A stretch of 64,000 nucleotides of DNA. Origin: Mariniphaga anaerophila. GTDB taxonomy: Bacteria > Bacteroidota > Bacteroidia > Bacteroidales > Prolixibacteraceae. The number at the start of each line of letters is the position of its first letter. Position 1 is the stretch's first letter. The DNA lies in contig NZ_FQUM01000003.1 of NCBI RefSeq assembly GCF_900129025.1, positions 558,001-622,000 of the forward strand, read 5' to 3'. The notes beneath the pieces were generated by a model. It saw only the letters and a list, made by a program, of their open reading frames with translations. It ran no database searches and was not told where the DNA came from. Shown piece by piece: positions 29,832 through 39,000 of the stretch. The position numbers and the translations under genes are program-made.

Positions 29832-30521
29832 TTATCTGAACTTTTCAAGTTTTTCTGTTAATAATTCCACTCCGCGCCCTGCCTTTTTCTGAATGTATTC
29901 AACATTCTGCATAACAGCATCCGGCTTATTCGGGTCAATCACAAACACCGGAGTTCCGGATCTGATGTAATGCACAAGGCCTGCTGCCGGGTAAACCACC
30001 AGCGAAGTTCCCACTACGACAAAGATATCAGCTTTTTGGGCAATCGCGGTTGCTTTCTCAAACTCCGGCACATCTTCGCCAAACCAAACGATGTGTGGAC
30101 GAAGCTGACTTCCCTTTTCGCAAGTATCTCCCCACTTCAGTTCCCAATGTTTCAACGTATACACCAAGTCAGGCTCAACGGTCGATCGTGCTTTTCGCAA
30201 CTCCCCGTGCAGATGCAACACACTTGTACTCCCGGCCTGTTCGTGCAGGTCATCAACGTTTTGCGTAACTACATCCACATCAAACCACCGCTCCAGTTCC
30301 GCTATTCCAAGGTGTCCTTTGTTTGGCTTAGCGCTCCAGAGTTGTTTCCGTCGTTCATTGTAAAACTGCAAAACAAGTTCCGGGTTCTGTTCCCACGCCT
30401 CGGGGCTGGCTACCTCAGTAACATTGTATTGCTCCCAAAGACCGCCCATATCGCGGAAAGTTTTCAACCCGCTCTCCTGGCTGATCCCGGCTCCTGAAAG
30501 TATTACCAGCTTCTTCTTCAT
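29832..30521 (-). CDS. Sir2-family NAD-dependent deacylase lacking the zinc cysteines
   Basis: The start at 30521 places 'MKKKLVILSGAGISQESGL' at the N-terminus (229 residues). The NAD-binding motif 'GAGISQESGLKTFRD', the 'TQNVDDLHEQAG' loop, the catalytic His in 'VLHLHGEL' and 'VVVGTSLVVYPAAGL' are all present. The small domain between 'HGEL' and 'RPHIVWFGE', where most sirtuins bear two CxxC pairs, contains a single Cys and is therefore unlikely to bind zinc. It would remove acyl groups from lysines (class III-like, CobB relatives). Confidence 0.88.
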   Translation of the reverse strand: MKKKLVILSGAGISQESGLKTFRDMGGLWEQYNVTEVASPEAWEQNPELVLQFYNERRKQLWSAKPNKGHLGIAELERWFDVDVVTQNVDDLHEQAGSTSVLHLHGELRKARSTVEPDLVYTLKHWELKWGDTCEKGSQLRPHIVWFGEDVPEFEKATAIAQKADIFVVVGTSLVVYPAAGLVHYIRSGTPVFVIDPNKPDAVMQNVEYIQKKAGRGVELLTEKLEKFR

Positions 30522-30602
30522 ATCCAAAAGATTCAGGCTTAAAGATAGAGGAAAATCTGAAATCGATTCCTTTTTCCTAAGCCAAACTATACCCAAAATA
30601 CC

Positions 30603-30610
30603 TACATTTG
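30603..30610 (+). promoter_or_regulatory. candidate -7 box immediately before dnaG
   Basis: TACATTTG matches TAnnTTTG and ends 5 nt before the GTG start chosen for dnaG. If used, the transcript would be leaderless or nearly so. Confidence 0.35.
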
Positions 30611-30615
30611 TACCC

Positions 30616-32577
30616 GTGATTGATTATTCTACAATACAACGGATCTTAGATACCGCGGACATTACCGACGTAGTTTCTGAGTTTGTAACGCTTCGCCGAC
30701 GCGGAGTTAATATGCTGGGGTTATGCCCGTTTCATAACGAAAAAACACCCTCATTTACTGTTTCCCCGGCAAAGGGGATTTTTAAATGCTTTGGTTGCGG
30801 AAAAGGAGGCAATGCAGTGAATTTCATTATGGAACACGAAAGCCTCACTTACCCGGACGCACTGAAATGGCTTGCAAAAAAATACAACATTGATGTAGTT
30901 GAAGAAGAGGAAACCGAAGAGCAGAAGCAGTTAAAAGACGAACGCGAAAGCCTGATGATTGTATCGGCTTTTGCACAAAAATATTTCTCGCGCAGCCTCT
31001 GGGAAGAAAATGAAGGACGCACCATCGGGCTGAGCTATTTCCGGGAAAGGAGTTTTCGGGATGACACCCTGAAAAAATTTGCAGTGGGGTACTCGCCCGA
31101 CGGCAAAGCACCGTTTACCGAAAAAGCCCAAAAACAGGGATACAAAATGGAATTTCTCGAAAAAACAGGGCTTTCCATTAAGCGCGACGACTGGGTGCGC
31201 GACCGGTTTGCCGGGCGGGTAATGTTTCCTATTTTCAACCTTGCCGGACGGGTAATTGCCTTTGGCGGCCGAATTCTGAAAGATGATCCCAAAGCCGCCA
31301 AGTACCTTAACTCACCCGAATCGGAAATTTACCACAAAAGCAAAGTTTTATACGGTATTTACCAGGCAAAACGTGAAATTTCGCGTACTGAAAAATGCTA
31401 CCTGGTTGAAGGGTACACCGATGTACTGTCCATGCACCAGGCCGGAATAGAAAATGTTGTGGCCTCCTCGGGAACTGCGCTGACTCCGGACCAAATAAGA
31501 CTGGTTAAGCGATTTACGCCAAATATTACCATTATTTACGATGGCGACGCTGCCGGCATAAAAGCTTCGCTGCGTGGAATTGATTTGGTGCTCGAAGAAG
31601 GAATGAATGTAAAAGTGCTGCTGTTACCCGATGGAGAAGACCCCGACTCTTTTGCTAAAAGAAAAGGCGCCAGCGGCTTTCGGGAGTATATTAATGAGAA
31701 TGAGACCGACTTTATTCAGTTCAAAACCCGTCTGTTGCTGAAAGATGCGGAAAAAGATCCGGTTGCGCGGGCACGGCTCATTACGGATGTAATCAGGTCG
31801 GTTGCTGTTATTCCCGATACCATCACACGTTCGGTGTACATCAAAGAGTGCAGCCGATTGCTGGATGTTGACGAAGAGATTCTCTACACCGAAATCAGGA
31901 AGCAGAAATACAGGCAAAACGAAGAATTTAAAAAGAAAGAGATACGCGACCACCGAAGGCAGACTTTTACTCAACCTGAAAAACCGACCCAATCGTTGCC
32001 AGAAAAGCAGGCAGCGCCAAAGATGTTGGTTGAAGAGCGGGAATTTCTGCGCTTTCTTTTGAAACATTGCAACACTGTAATTTTCGAGGAAGAAGGCGAA
32101 ACTCCCGATGAAGTTTACGAAGTAAGAGTGGGCGACTACATGGTGGAAGAGCTGGAAAACGATGACCTTGTTCCGAAGAATCCGCTGTTCAGAAAAGTTT
32201 TTTTCGAAGTAAAAGAAAACCTGGACAACGAAAACTTCGATCCCCTGAAACATTTTATTTATCATACAGATGCCGAGGTAAGCAAACTGGCCACCGACCT
32301 GCTCTCCGAAAAATTTACTGAAAGTAAACGCTGGACCAAGTCCGGAGCATTTACAGAGAAAGAAGAAGAAATACTCGACTACCTGGTTCCCCGGATTGTT
32401 TACGAATACAAGCTTCGGAGAATTATGCTGATGCTGGAAGACATCGAAAAAAGCATTGACGAAGCGTCGAAAGAAAAGGATTTTGACAAGGTAATTGAGG
32501 AGCAATCGAAATACATGAACCTGAAAAGAGTAGAAAAATTTTTGTCAGAAAAACTTGGCAGCCGAACTATTAATTGA
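30616..32577 (+). CDS. dnaG: DNA primase
   Basis: It makes RNA primers at the replication fork. The frame stays open upstream through the sirtuin promoter region, but the family begins at 'VIDYSTIQRILDTADI', so the GTG at 30616 is taken (653 residues, normal length). The zinc motif 'CPFHNEKTPSFTVS..FKCFGCG' (CHC2) comes first, then the RNA-polymerase core with TOPRIM signatures 'EGYTDVLSMHQ' and 'IIYDGDAAG'. The C-terminal ~150 residues are the helical DnaB-interaction region. It starts an operon with the flavin-oxidase-like gene (7 nt gap) and the SDR gene (27 nt gap). Confidence 0.96.
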   Translation: MIDYSTIQRILDTADITDVVSEFVTLRRRGVNMLGLCPFHNEKTPSFTVSPAKGIFKCFGCGKGGNAVNFIMEHESLTYPDALKWLAKKYNIDVVEEEETEEQKQLKDERESLMIVSAFAQKYFSRSLWEENEGRTIGLSYFRERSFRDDTLKKFAVGYSPDGKAPFTEKAQKQGYKMEFLEKTGLSIKRDDWVRDRFAGRVMFPIFNLAGRVIAFGGRILKDDPKAAKYLNSPESEIYHKSKVLYGIYQAKREISRTEKCYLVEGYTDVLSMHQAGIENVVASSGTALTPDQIRLVKRFTPNITIIYDGDAAGIKASLRGIDLVLEEGMNVKVLLLPDGEDPDSFAKRKGASGFREYINENETDFIQFKTRLLLKDAEKDPVARARLITDVIRSVAVIPDTITRSVYIKECSRLLDVDEEILYTEIRKQKYRQNEEFKKKEIRDHRRQTFTQPEKPTQSLPEKQAAPKMLVEEREFLRFLLKHCNTVIFEEEGETPDEVYEVRVGDYMVEELENDDLVPKNPLFRKVFFEVKENLDNENFDPLKHFIYHTDAEVSKLATDLLSEKFTESKRWTKSGAFTEKEEEILDYLVPRIVYEYKLRRIMLMLEDIEKSIDEASKEKDFDKVIEEQSKYMNLKRVEKFLSEKLGSRTIN

Positions 32578-32584
32578 CTTTATT

Positions 32585-33067
32585 ATGCGCACACTACCAA
32601 TAAAAAATCAGTCAGAAATCTACGAGGTTATCCGGGCGTGCAAAACGTGTTACGTAGCCATGTCGTTAAACGACAGCCCGTATGTTTTACCCATGAACTT
32701 TGCGCTGGAAGGCGACACAGTGATCCTCCACTCTGCCCAAAGCGGCCGCATGTGGGACACATTGCAACAAAACCCGAAAGTTTGCATTAACTGGATACTT
32801 GGTGAAGAGCTGGCATGGCAGGATGTGCGGGTAGGCTGCAGCTACCGGGTAAAATCAAAATCGATACTGGTGGAAGGCACCGTAGAATTTGTTGAGGATT
32901 ACGATGAAAAAGAACGCTGCCTGCATTTTTTTATGACCCAATACAGCGACCGCGAATTCAAATTTAGCGCACCGGCAGTTAAAAACGTAGGTGTAATGAA
33001 AGTAAAAATAGAGGCGATTTCGGGCAAAGATTTCGGAGCAAAAGCCGAGACACCGTGGAACAGCTAA
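32585..33067 (+). CDS. pyridoxamine 5'-phosphate-oxidase-like flavoprotein (Nim-like)
   Basis: 160 residues with split-barrel FMN-binding features: 'CKTCYVAMSLNDSPYVLPMNFALEGDTVILHSAQSGRM' region and 'NPKVCINWI'. This pattern is shared by NimA-type nitroimidazole-resistance proteins and by general PNPOx-like proteins, so the substrate is open. The ATG at 32585 is preferred because an earlier in-frame ATG lies inside dnaG. Probably co-transcribed with dnaG. Confidence 0.8.
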   Translation: MRTLPIKNQSEIYEVIRACKTCYVAMSLNDSPYVLPMNFALEGDTVILHSAQSGRMWDTLQQNPKVCINWILGEELAWQDVRVGCSYRVKSKSILVEGTVEFVEDYDEKERCLHFFMTQYSDREFKFSAPAVKNVGVMKVKIEAISGKDFGAKAETPWNS

Positions 33068-33094
33068 TGTTTAATCCAAAGAAAAATTACGTTT

Positions 33095-34132
33095 ATGATT
33101 TTTGTTACCGGTGGCACAGGATTAATTGGTTCTCATTTACTGTTTGAACTGACTTCGTCCGGGGAAAAAGTAAAAGCGCTAAAACGTAAAAACAGCAACC
33201 TTCAGCAGGTGCTGAAAACTTTTTCGTACTACACCCGGGATGCACAAAAACTGTTCAGCCAGATTGAATGGGTAGAAGGCGATATTCTCGACTATTTCGG
33301 ATTGGAAAACCTGCTCGCCGGGATTGAAGAGATTTATCATTGCGCAGCTATTGTTTCTTTCAACAAAAGCCAACGTGCAAAAATGGTCGGGAACAACGTA
33401 AACGGCACCGCCAACCTGGTTAATGCAGCACTGGCAAACGGAGTTAAAAAGCTTTGTCATGTAAGTTCGGTTGCAGCCCTTGGAACCAATCAGAACGAAA
33501 AAGCAATTGACGAAGAAACCAATTGGGTGCCCGGCAAAAAAGCAACCGGATATTCGCACAGCAAATTTTTTTCAGAAGCAGAAGTGTGGCGTGGCATTGA
33601 AGAGGGACTGGATGCAGTAATTGTAAATCCATCAATTATTCTAGGGCCGGGCAACTGGGGTTCGGGAAGTTCAAGGTTGTTCAAAACCATTTGGGACGGG
33701 ATGAACTTTTACACCAAAGGAGTAACGGGTTACGTGGATGTAAAAGACGTTGTTAAAGCCATGTTGCAATTAACAGACAGCAACAATTTTGAGGCAACCA
33801 AGAATCAGCGATACCTGCTAAACGCGGAGAATCTCAGCTACCGGGAACTCTTTTCCAGTATTGCCGATGCACTGGAGAAACCGCGCCCCAAGTACTACGC
33901 ATCTCCGCTAACCACCAATTTTGCATGGCGTGGGGCAGCAATTCTTTCTCTTTTCAGCAAAAGCCTGTCAGCCATTTCACGGGAAACGGCTTCTGCATCC
34001 CATTCAAAAAACCTGTTTGACGGCTCCAAAATAACCCGCTCCATTCAGTTTGAATATTTGCCGATTTCAGAATCGATAAAGCAAACCAGTGCGTTATTAA
34101 AACGCGACATGCTCAGCGCAAAAAAACACTAA
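33095..34132 (+). CDS. NAD(P)-dependent epimerase/reductase (extended SDR)
   Basis: 345 residues. The Rossmann motif 'TGGTGLIGSHL' is at the N-terminus, 'YHCAAIVSF' and 'HVSSVAAL' mark strands 4 and 5, and the catalytic Tyr-Lys pair is in 'GYSHSKFFSE'. 'NPSIILGPGNWGSGSSR' is typical of the extended SDRs related to dihydroflavonol reductase and 3-beta-HSD. The substrate cannot be told. It is the last gene of the dnaG operon and converges on the BrkB-like gene. Confidence 0.85.
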   Translation: MIFVTGGTGLIGSHLLFELTSSGEKVKALKRKNSNLQQVLKTFSYYTRDAQKLFSQIEWVEGDILDYFGLENLLAGIEEIYHCAAIVSFNKSQRAKMVGNNVNGTANLVNAALANGVKKLCHVSSVAALGTNQNEKAIDEETNWVPGKKATGYSHSKFFSEAEVWRGIEEGLDAVIVNPSIILGPGNWGSGSSRLFKTIWDGMNFYTKGVTGYVDVKDVVKAMLQLTDSNNFEATKNQRYLLNAENLSYRELFSSIADALEKPRPKYYASPLTTNFAWRGAAILSLFSKSLSAISRETASASHSKNLFDGSKITRSIQFEYLPISESIKQTSALLKRDMLSAKKH

Positions 34133-34149
34133 AAAAAGATAACAGATTT

Positions 34150-35079
34150 CTAATCGTCGTTTTTTGTATGTGCCTGGTAAATGCTGGCGTTCAACTCAAA
34201 CCCAATCAGCAAAATAAACGACATAACATACATCAGAAAAAGAATAATCAACAGCGTACCGATTGAACCGTACAGTTTATTATACTGGCTGAAATTGTTT
34301 ATGTAATAAGAAAAACCTACCAGTGCGAAAATACTGAGAACTGTTGCCAAAGTGCTTCCCGCAGAGATGAAACGCCATTTAGTTTTTTTTGCCGGCGCCA
34401 TGTAATACAAAAACGAATTGGCAAAAAACATCAACGCTACAATTATCACCCATTTTCCGAAGGTAAGCAGAAACACAATAAAACTGTCTCTGACTATTTC
34501 ATTCTCTTTTAAATAACTAATGGCAATTTGCCCGCCTGTTATTAAGCCCACCGCCACAGTTAACAGCAGCGAAAGAATAATAAGCAGAAAAACTGCCGCC
34601 AGCCGCTGGCTCAACCACGAGCGACGGTTAATGCTGTGTATTGTCGCGTCAAAAGCGCTCATCATAGAAGCAAGTCCGTTTGTGGAAAACACCAAAGCCA
34701 TAACAAACCCCAAAGAGAGCAACCCCCCTCGCGGACGCATAATAATATCTGTAACAGTATCTTCAATGGTAGCGAAAGTGCTTTCCGGCACAAACTCCTG
34801 TATCAGCTCAAACAATTCGTTCTGAAAATTGGTGATGGGGATGTACGGAATTAGCGTAAACAGAAACAGTATAAACGGAAAAAATGCAATAAAAAAGGAG
34901 AAAGCGATGGCCGACGCACGGGTAGCAATAGAACCTCTTACAATGCTGTACCAAAAAAAGAGGGCAACATCGTACAAAGGAACACCATCAAAAAAAGGCA
35001 GCGAAATCTTTTCTGCCCGCCTCATTACGTGTTCTCCAATATTCCTGTATTTATCGCGATTAAAAAACCCTCTATTCAT
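34150..35079 (-). CDS. YihY/BrkB-family inner-membrane protein
   Basis: 309 residues from the ATG at 35079 ('MNRGFFNRDKYRNIGEHV'), which lies 4 nt after the stop of the DUF4783 gene; an earlier ATG would overlap that gene. There are six hydrophobic segments with the family phrases 'GSIATRASAIAFSFFIAFFPFILF' (about 60-85) and 'RRSWLSQRLAAV'. YihY proteins were once taken for RNase BN but are now regarded as membrane proteins of unsettled function. Confidence 0.87.
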   Translation of the reverse strand: MNRGFFNRDKYRNIGEHVMRRAEKISLPFFDGVPLYDVALFFWYSIVRGSIATRASAIAFSFFIAFFPFILFLFTLIPYIPITNFQNELFELIQEFVPESTFATIEDTVTDIIMRPRGGLLSLGFVMALVFSTNGLASMMSAFDATIHSINRRSWLSQRLAAVFLLIILSLLLTVAVGLITGGQIAISYLKENEIVRDSFIVFLLTFGKWVIIVALMFFANSFLYYMAPAKKTKWRFISAGSTLATVLSIFALVGFSYYINNFSQYNKLYGSIGTLLIILFLMYVMSFILLIGFELNASIYQAHTKNDD

Positions 35080-35083
35080 AGGG

Positions 35084-35485
35084 TTATTCCTGTTTTTCAA
35101 TTCTGAGTTGGTGAATGTAGTTCTTTCCATCACTTTTCTTCAGCAAAAAATACACTCTAAAAGTGCCTTTTTGCGTTCCAAGGCTGCCAATCACATATTG
35201 GGCTCCCTCTTTCCCTCCCTGGTGAATAACCGAGAAACTCTGAGGAGAGTGGCTGCTAAAAAAATTCCCTACTATGAGCTGAGCCTGTGCTTTGCTGTAC
35301 ACATTGTCACTATTGGGAACCACCAGTTCCACGTTCTGGTTAAAAAACTCAGACAGCGATTTGGCATTTCCCGATTTCAGGCTAAGAATTATATCATCAG
35401 GAATTTGGGCATTTGCCGGAAGATTGCACATTAGCACCCCGGCAAACAGAAAAATCATGAGTATATTCTTTTTTATCGACGGCAT
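35084..35485 (-). CDS. secreted DUF4783 protein
   Basis: 133 residues: signal peptide 'MPSIKKNILMIFLFAGVLMCNLPANAQ', then a single NTF2-like alpha+beta domain ('DIILSLKSGNAKSLSEFFNQNVEL', 'QAQLIVGNFF', 'YFLLKKSDGKNYIHQLRIEK') that matches DUF4783, a periplasmic family restricted largely to Bacteroidota. It is first in a two-gene unit with the BrkB-like gene. Function unknown. Confidence 0.82.
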   Translation of the reverse strand: MPSIKKNILMIFLFAGVLMCNLPANAQIPDDIILSLKSGNAKSLSEFFNQNVELVVPNSDNVYSKAQAQLIVGNFFSSHSPQSFSVIHQGGKEGAQYVIGSLGTQKGTFRVYFLLKKSDGKNYIHQLRIEKQE

Positions 35486-35596
35486 GATTTCAAATTTTTC
35501 AAATGTTAAGCGCCATTTTCATTACAAAAACTGTGCAAAAACAGTTTCAAGCTCTTATTTTTGGTAAATTTAAAAAATATATATTCAAAAAGCAGA

Positions 35597-36070
35597 ATGA
35601 GGCTCACTTTATTGATGGTTGGCAAAACAGACGAAAAGTATTTGCAGGAAGGAATTGCTAAATACAAAAAGCGGTTGGGACATTACATCGATTTCAGGCT
35701 GGAAGTAATACCCGACATAAAAAAGGCGAAAAACCTGAACACCACCCAACAAAAGATTAAGGAAGGTGAATTGATACTGGCCAAACAGGCTGCCGGCAAA
35801 GAGTTTCATCTGTTCGACGAGAACGGCAGCCAGATGACATCCAGGCAATTTGCAGAGTTCCTTCAGAAAAAGATGGCCAGCGGCATAAAAGAACTGGTTT
35901 TTGTTATTGGCGGGCCTTACGGTTTTTCCGATGCGGTTTACGAAAAGGCCGAGTCAAAATTATCTTTATCGAAAATGACCTTTTCGCACCAGTTGGCTCG
36001 ACTTTTGTGTATCGAGCAGTTTTACAGAGCATTTACAATTCTAAAAGGAGAACCTTATCATCACGACTAA
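35597..36070 (+). CDS. rlmH: 23S rRNA (pseudouridine1915-N3)-methyltransferase
   Basis: 157 residues, exactly the usual RlmH length, from the ATG at 35597 ('MRLTLLMVGKTDEKYLQEGI'). The SPOUT-fold knot is seen in 'FVIGGPYGFSDAVY' and 'LSKMTFSHQLARLLCIEQFYRAF', and the protein ends in 'GEPYHHD'. It methylates helix 69 of 23S rRNA. The sensor-kinase GTG start follows 1 nt after the stop, so the two genes are translated from one message. Confidence 0.94.
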   Translation: MRLTLLMVGKTDEKYLQEGIAKYKKRLGHYIDFRLEVIPDIKKAKNLNTTQQKIKEGELILAKQAAGKEFHLFDENGSQMTSRQFAEFLQKKMASGIKELVFVIGGPYGFSDAVYEKAESKLSLSKMTFSHQLARLLCIEQFYRAFTILKGEPYHHD

Positions 36071-36071
36071 C

Positions 36072-39000
36072 GTGTTTTGGAAAATTAATAAATACAGTTT
36101 CCTGGTTTTTGCCATTTGCTTTTTTGTGGCGGCGGCAATTATCGAAAACGGACTACTTAAACAGCACCCCGAGACTCACCTTATCGCAGATTTTCAGAAA
36201 CAGCTTTTGCAGCATGAGCAGGAACTGACTGACCGACTTGACGAAATTGCGTTGTCGGTGCAGGAAAAAAGTTTCGACGAAAATCTTTCGGGAAACATCT
36301 ATCTCAGTTGCGAAAACATGCAGGAGAGCGGCTACGGCTTTTTAATTTATCGTGATGGCGAACTTGTTTACTGGTCGGATCGGTCGCTGGCATTTTATGA
36401 CGAGCTTTCTGATTTTCAAGAAAAAGAAGGGCTGGTGCAGTTGCCAAACGGTTATTACATTTCAGTATTAAACCATGTCGAAAATTTCGAGATTATTGGG
36501 TTACACCTGATTAAAAACAAATACCACTACGAAAACAAGTACCTGAAAAACGACTTTTTTAAGGAATACAAACTTCCTGAAGAATTTGAAATTGAAAAGA
36601 ACAAAAATGGCAATTTGTTTGCCGTTTACGATATTGCCGGAGATTATCTTTTTAGCATAAAGCCAAAGGGCTCGTACCTCTGCACCACCCGCCAATTGTA
36701 CCTGCCGGGCATTCTTTACTTTTTAGGACTTCTTATTTTACTCGTCTATTTCAGGCGCGAGTTTATCGAATCCCAGTCGTCGTTTCTATTTAAACTTTTT
36801 GGGTTGGCAGTTGCCCTTTTTCTGGTTTACTGGTTGCACCTGATTTTTCATATCCCGAAGGTATTTTTCCTTCTTCGCTTTTTCAGCCCCTCTGTTTTTG
36901 CTTTAAACAGCTGGCTGCCGTCGTTGGGAGATTTCTTTTTGCTGGCGCTTTTTTTCCTGTTCTGGCTTTTCCATTTTGGCAAACACCTCAATGTAGAACA
37001 GTTACAAAAAGACTCTGCATTGCCTGTAAATATGATTGCTTTGCTGCTGTTACTTTTTTCGGGAAGTACTTATTTACTGATTCAGTTTCATATCAGAGAA
37101 CTTATTTTTAACTCCACCATCTCTTTTTCGCTCAACCGCATTATCGAAATTTCGGCGCAAAGCGTGCTTGCAATTTTTTCTGTGGGAATGCTTTTGCTGG
37201 CGGTTTTCAGTCTGACCATTAAAATTATTGATAACATTCGAAATGATTTCAGGCTGGGGCAAATAGTGTTTTTATCGCTGGGAATAGCAGGTTTTCTTGG
37301 CCTCATACAACTTCTTACCGTAAAAACAATTTCAATAGAAGCGCTTGTTCTATTTGTAACGGCAACTATTCTGGCAACGTTGTTCAGCAAAAATTACCTG
37401 CAAAAATTCACGTTGAGTTACCTTATCATATTTATTTCTGCGGCATCAATCTATTCGCTGGTAGTATTTTATTCTACCACGGCAGCCAAGCAACGCGACG
37501 AGCAGAAACAAATGGCAATAACCCTTGTTCTGGAGCGCGACCCGGCGGCCGAAGTTTTTCTTGCAGAAATTCAATATGCCATAGAAAAAGACTCGGTTAT
37601 TCCGACTCTGCTTATCGAAGAAGAAGATGAACATGTAATTAACTACATCAAAGAAACTTATTTCAGCAGCTATTTCAGGCAATACGACGTTCGCTTTTTT
37701 AAATGCTCGGGCGCCGACAGCCTTTATATTGAGATGGATAAACAGATGGCGCCGTGTTTTGATTTTTTTGAAGACATGATAAAAGCACAGGGCGTAAAAG
37801 TGCAGGGAACGAATTTCTACTTCATGGATAACATGAACGGAAGAATTTCGTACACGGGCCTGCTTCACTATCCACTGTCATCTGAAAGACAAGGAGTTTC
37901 TATTTTCATAGAAATGAACTCCGCTTTGCTTTTTGAAGGAATTGGCTTTCCGGAATTGCTGATTGACAAATCAATGGCTAAACCAGAAAATTACAAACGG
38001 TTTAATTATGCCAAATACTACGGCGGAGAACTTACCGACCGCCACGGTGATTACAACTACAATTTTTACGTTCACTCGTACCTGTCGTCGGGCGAAGAGT
38101 TTGAATACAACCGCTGGGACGGCATGGAGCATTTGATTTACCACACGCGCGAAGACAACTACGTTATTGTTTCGCGCGACCTTTTCACATTTGTCGATTA
38201 CCTTATTTCATTTCCTTACCTCTTCGTTTTTTATTTCATTTCGGTATTAATTCTGCTGGTTATCGGGAACCCGGCCATTCGCAAGCGTTCTGTTAAAGTC
38301 GATTTGAAATTCAGAATTCAGGCGGCAATCATCTCCATTGTTTTTGTTTCGCTATTGGTAGTGGCGGCAGCAACTATCTGGTACAACGTAAGAGAGTACA
38401 AAGAAAAACACCAAAACGACTTGAACGAAAAGCTGAAATCAATTACCGAAGAAATTGACATGCGGCTGGAAAACGTGGATGAGCTGAACCGCGATGTGGT
38501 CGACTGGCTGAACCGCGAACTGGCCAAACTATCTAACATTTTCCGGACCGACATAAATATTTACGGCACCGATGGGCACATGATCGCCTCTTCACGCCCG
38601 GAAGTATTCTCGCGCGGACTCGTTTCAGACCGAATGAATTCCAATGCCTACAACGAGATTTTCAACAATTACCAGCTCAGTTATTTTCAACCCGAGAAAA
38701 TCGGAATGCTTTCATACTTGTCGGCATACCGGCCCGTAATTAACAATACCGGCGAATACCTCGGCGCAATAAACCTCCCCTACTTTATAAAACAGGATAA
38801 GTACAGCCAGGAGTTGTCAACCATTGTGGTGGCGTTTATTAACCTCTATGTATTGTTATTTTTGGTGAGTATTATTGTAGCCATTTTTATCGCAAACCAG
38901 ATTACCCGGCCGCTGGTGCTCATTCAGGAGAGTTTTAGAAAGATGGAATTGGGCAAACGAAATGAGCCCATCTATTACAACCGAAAAGACGAGATTGGCA

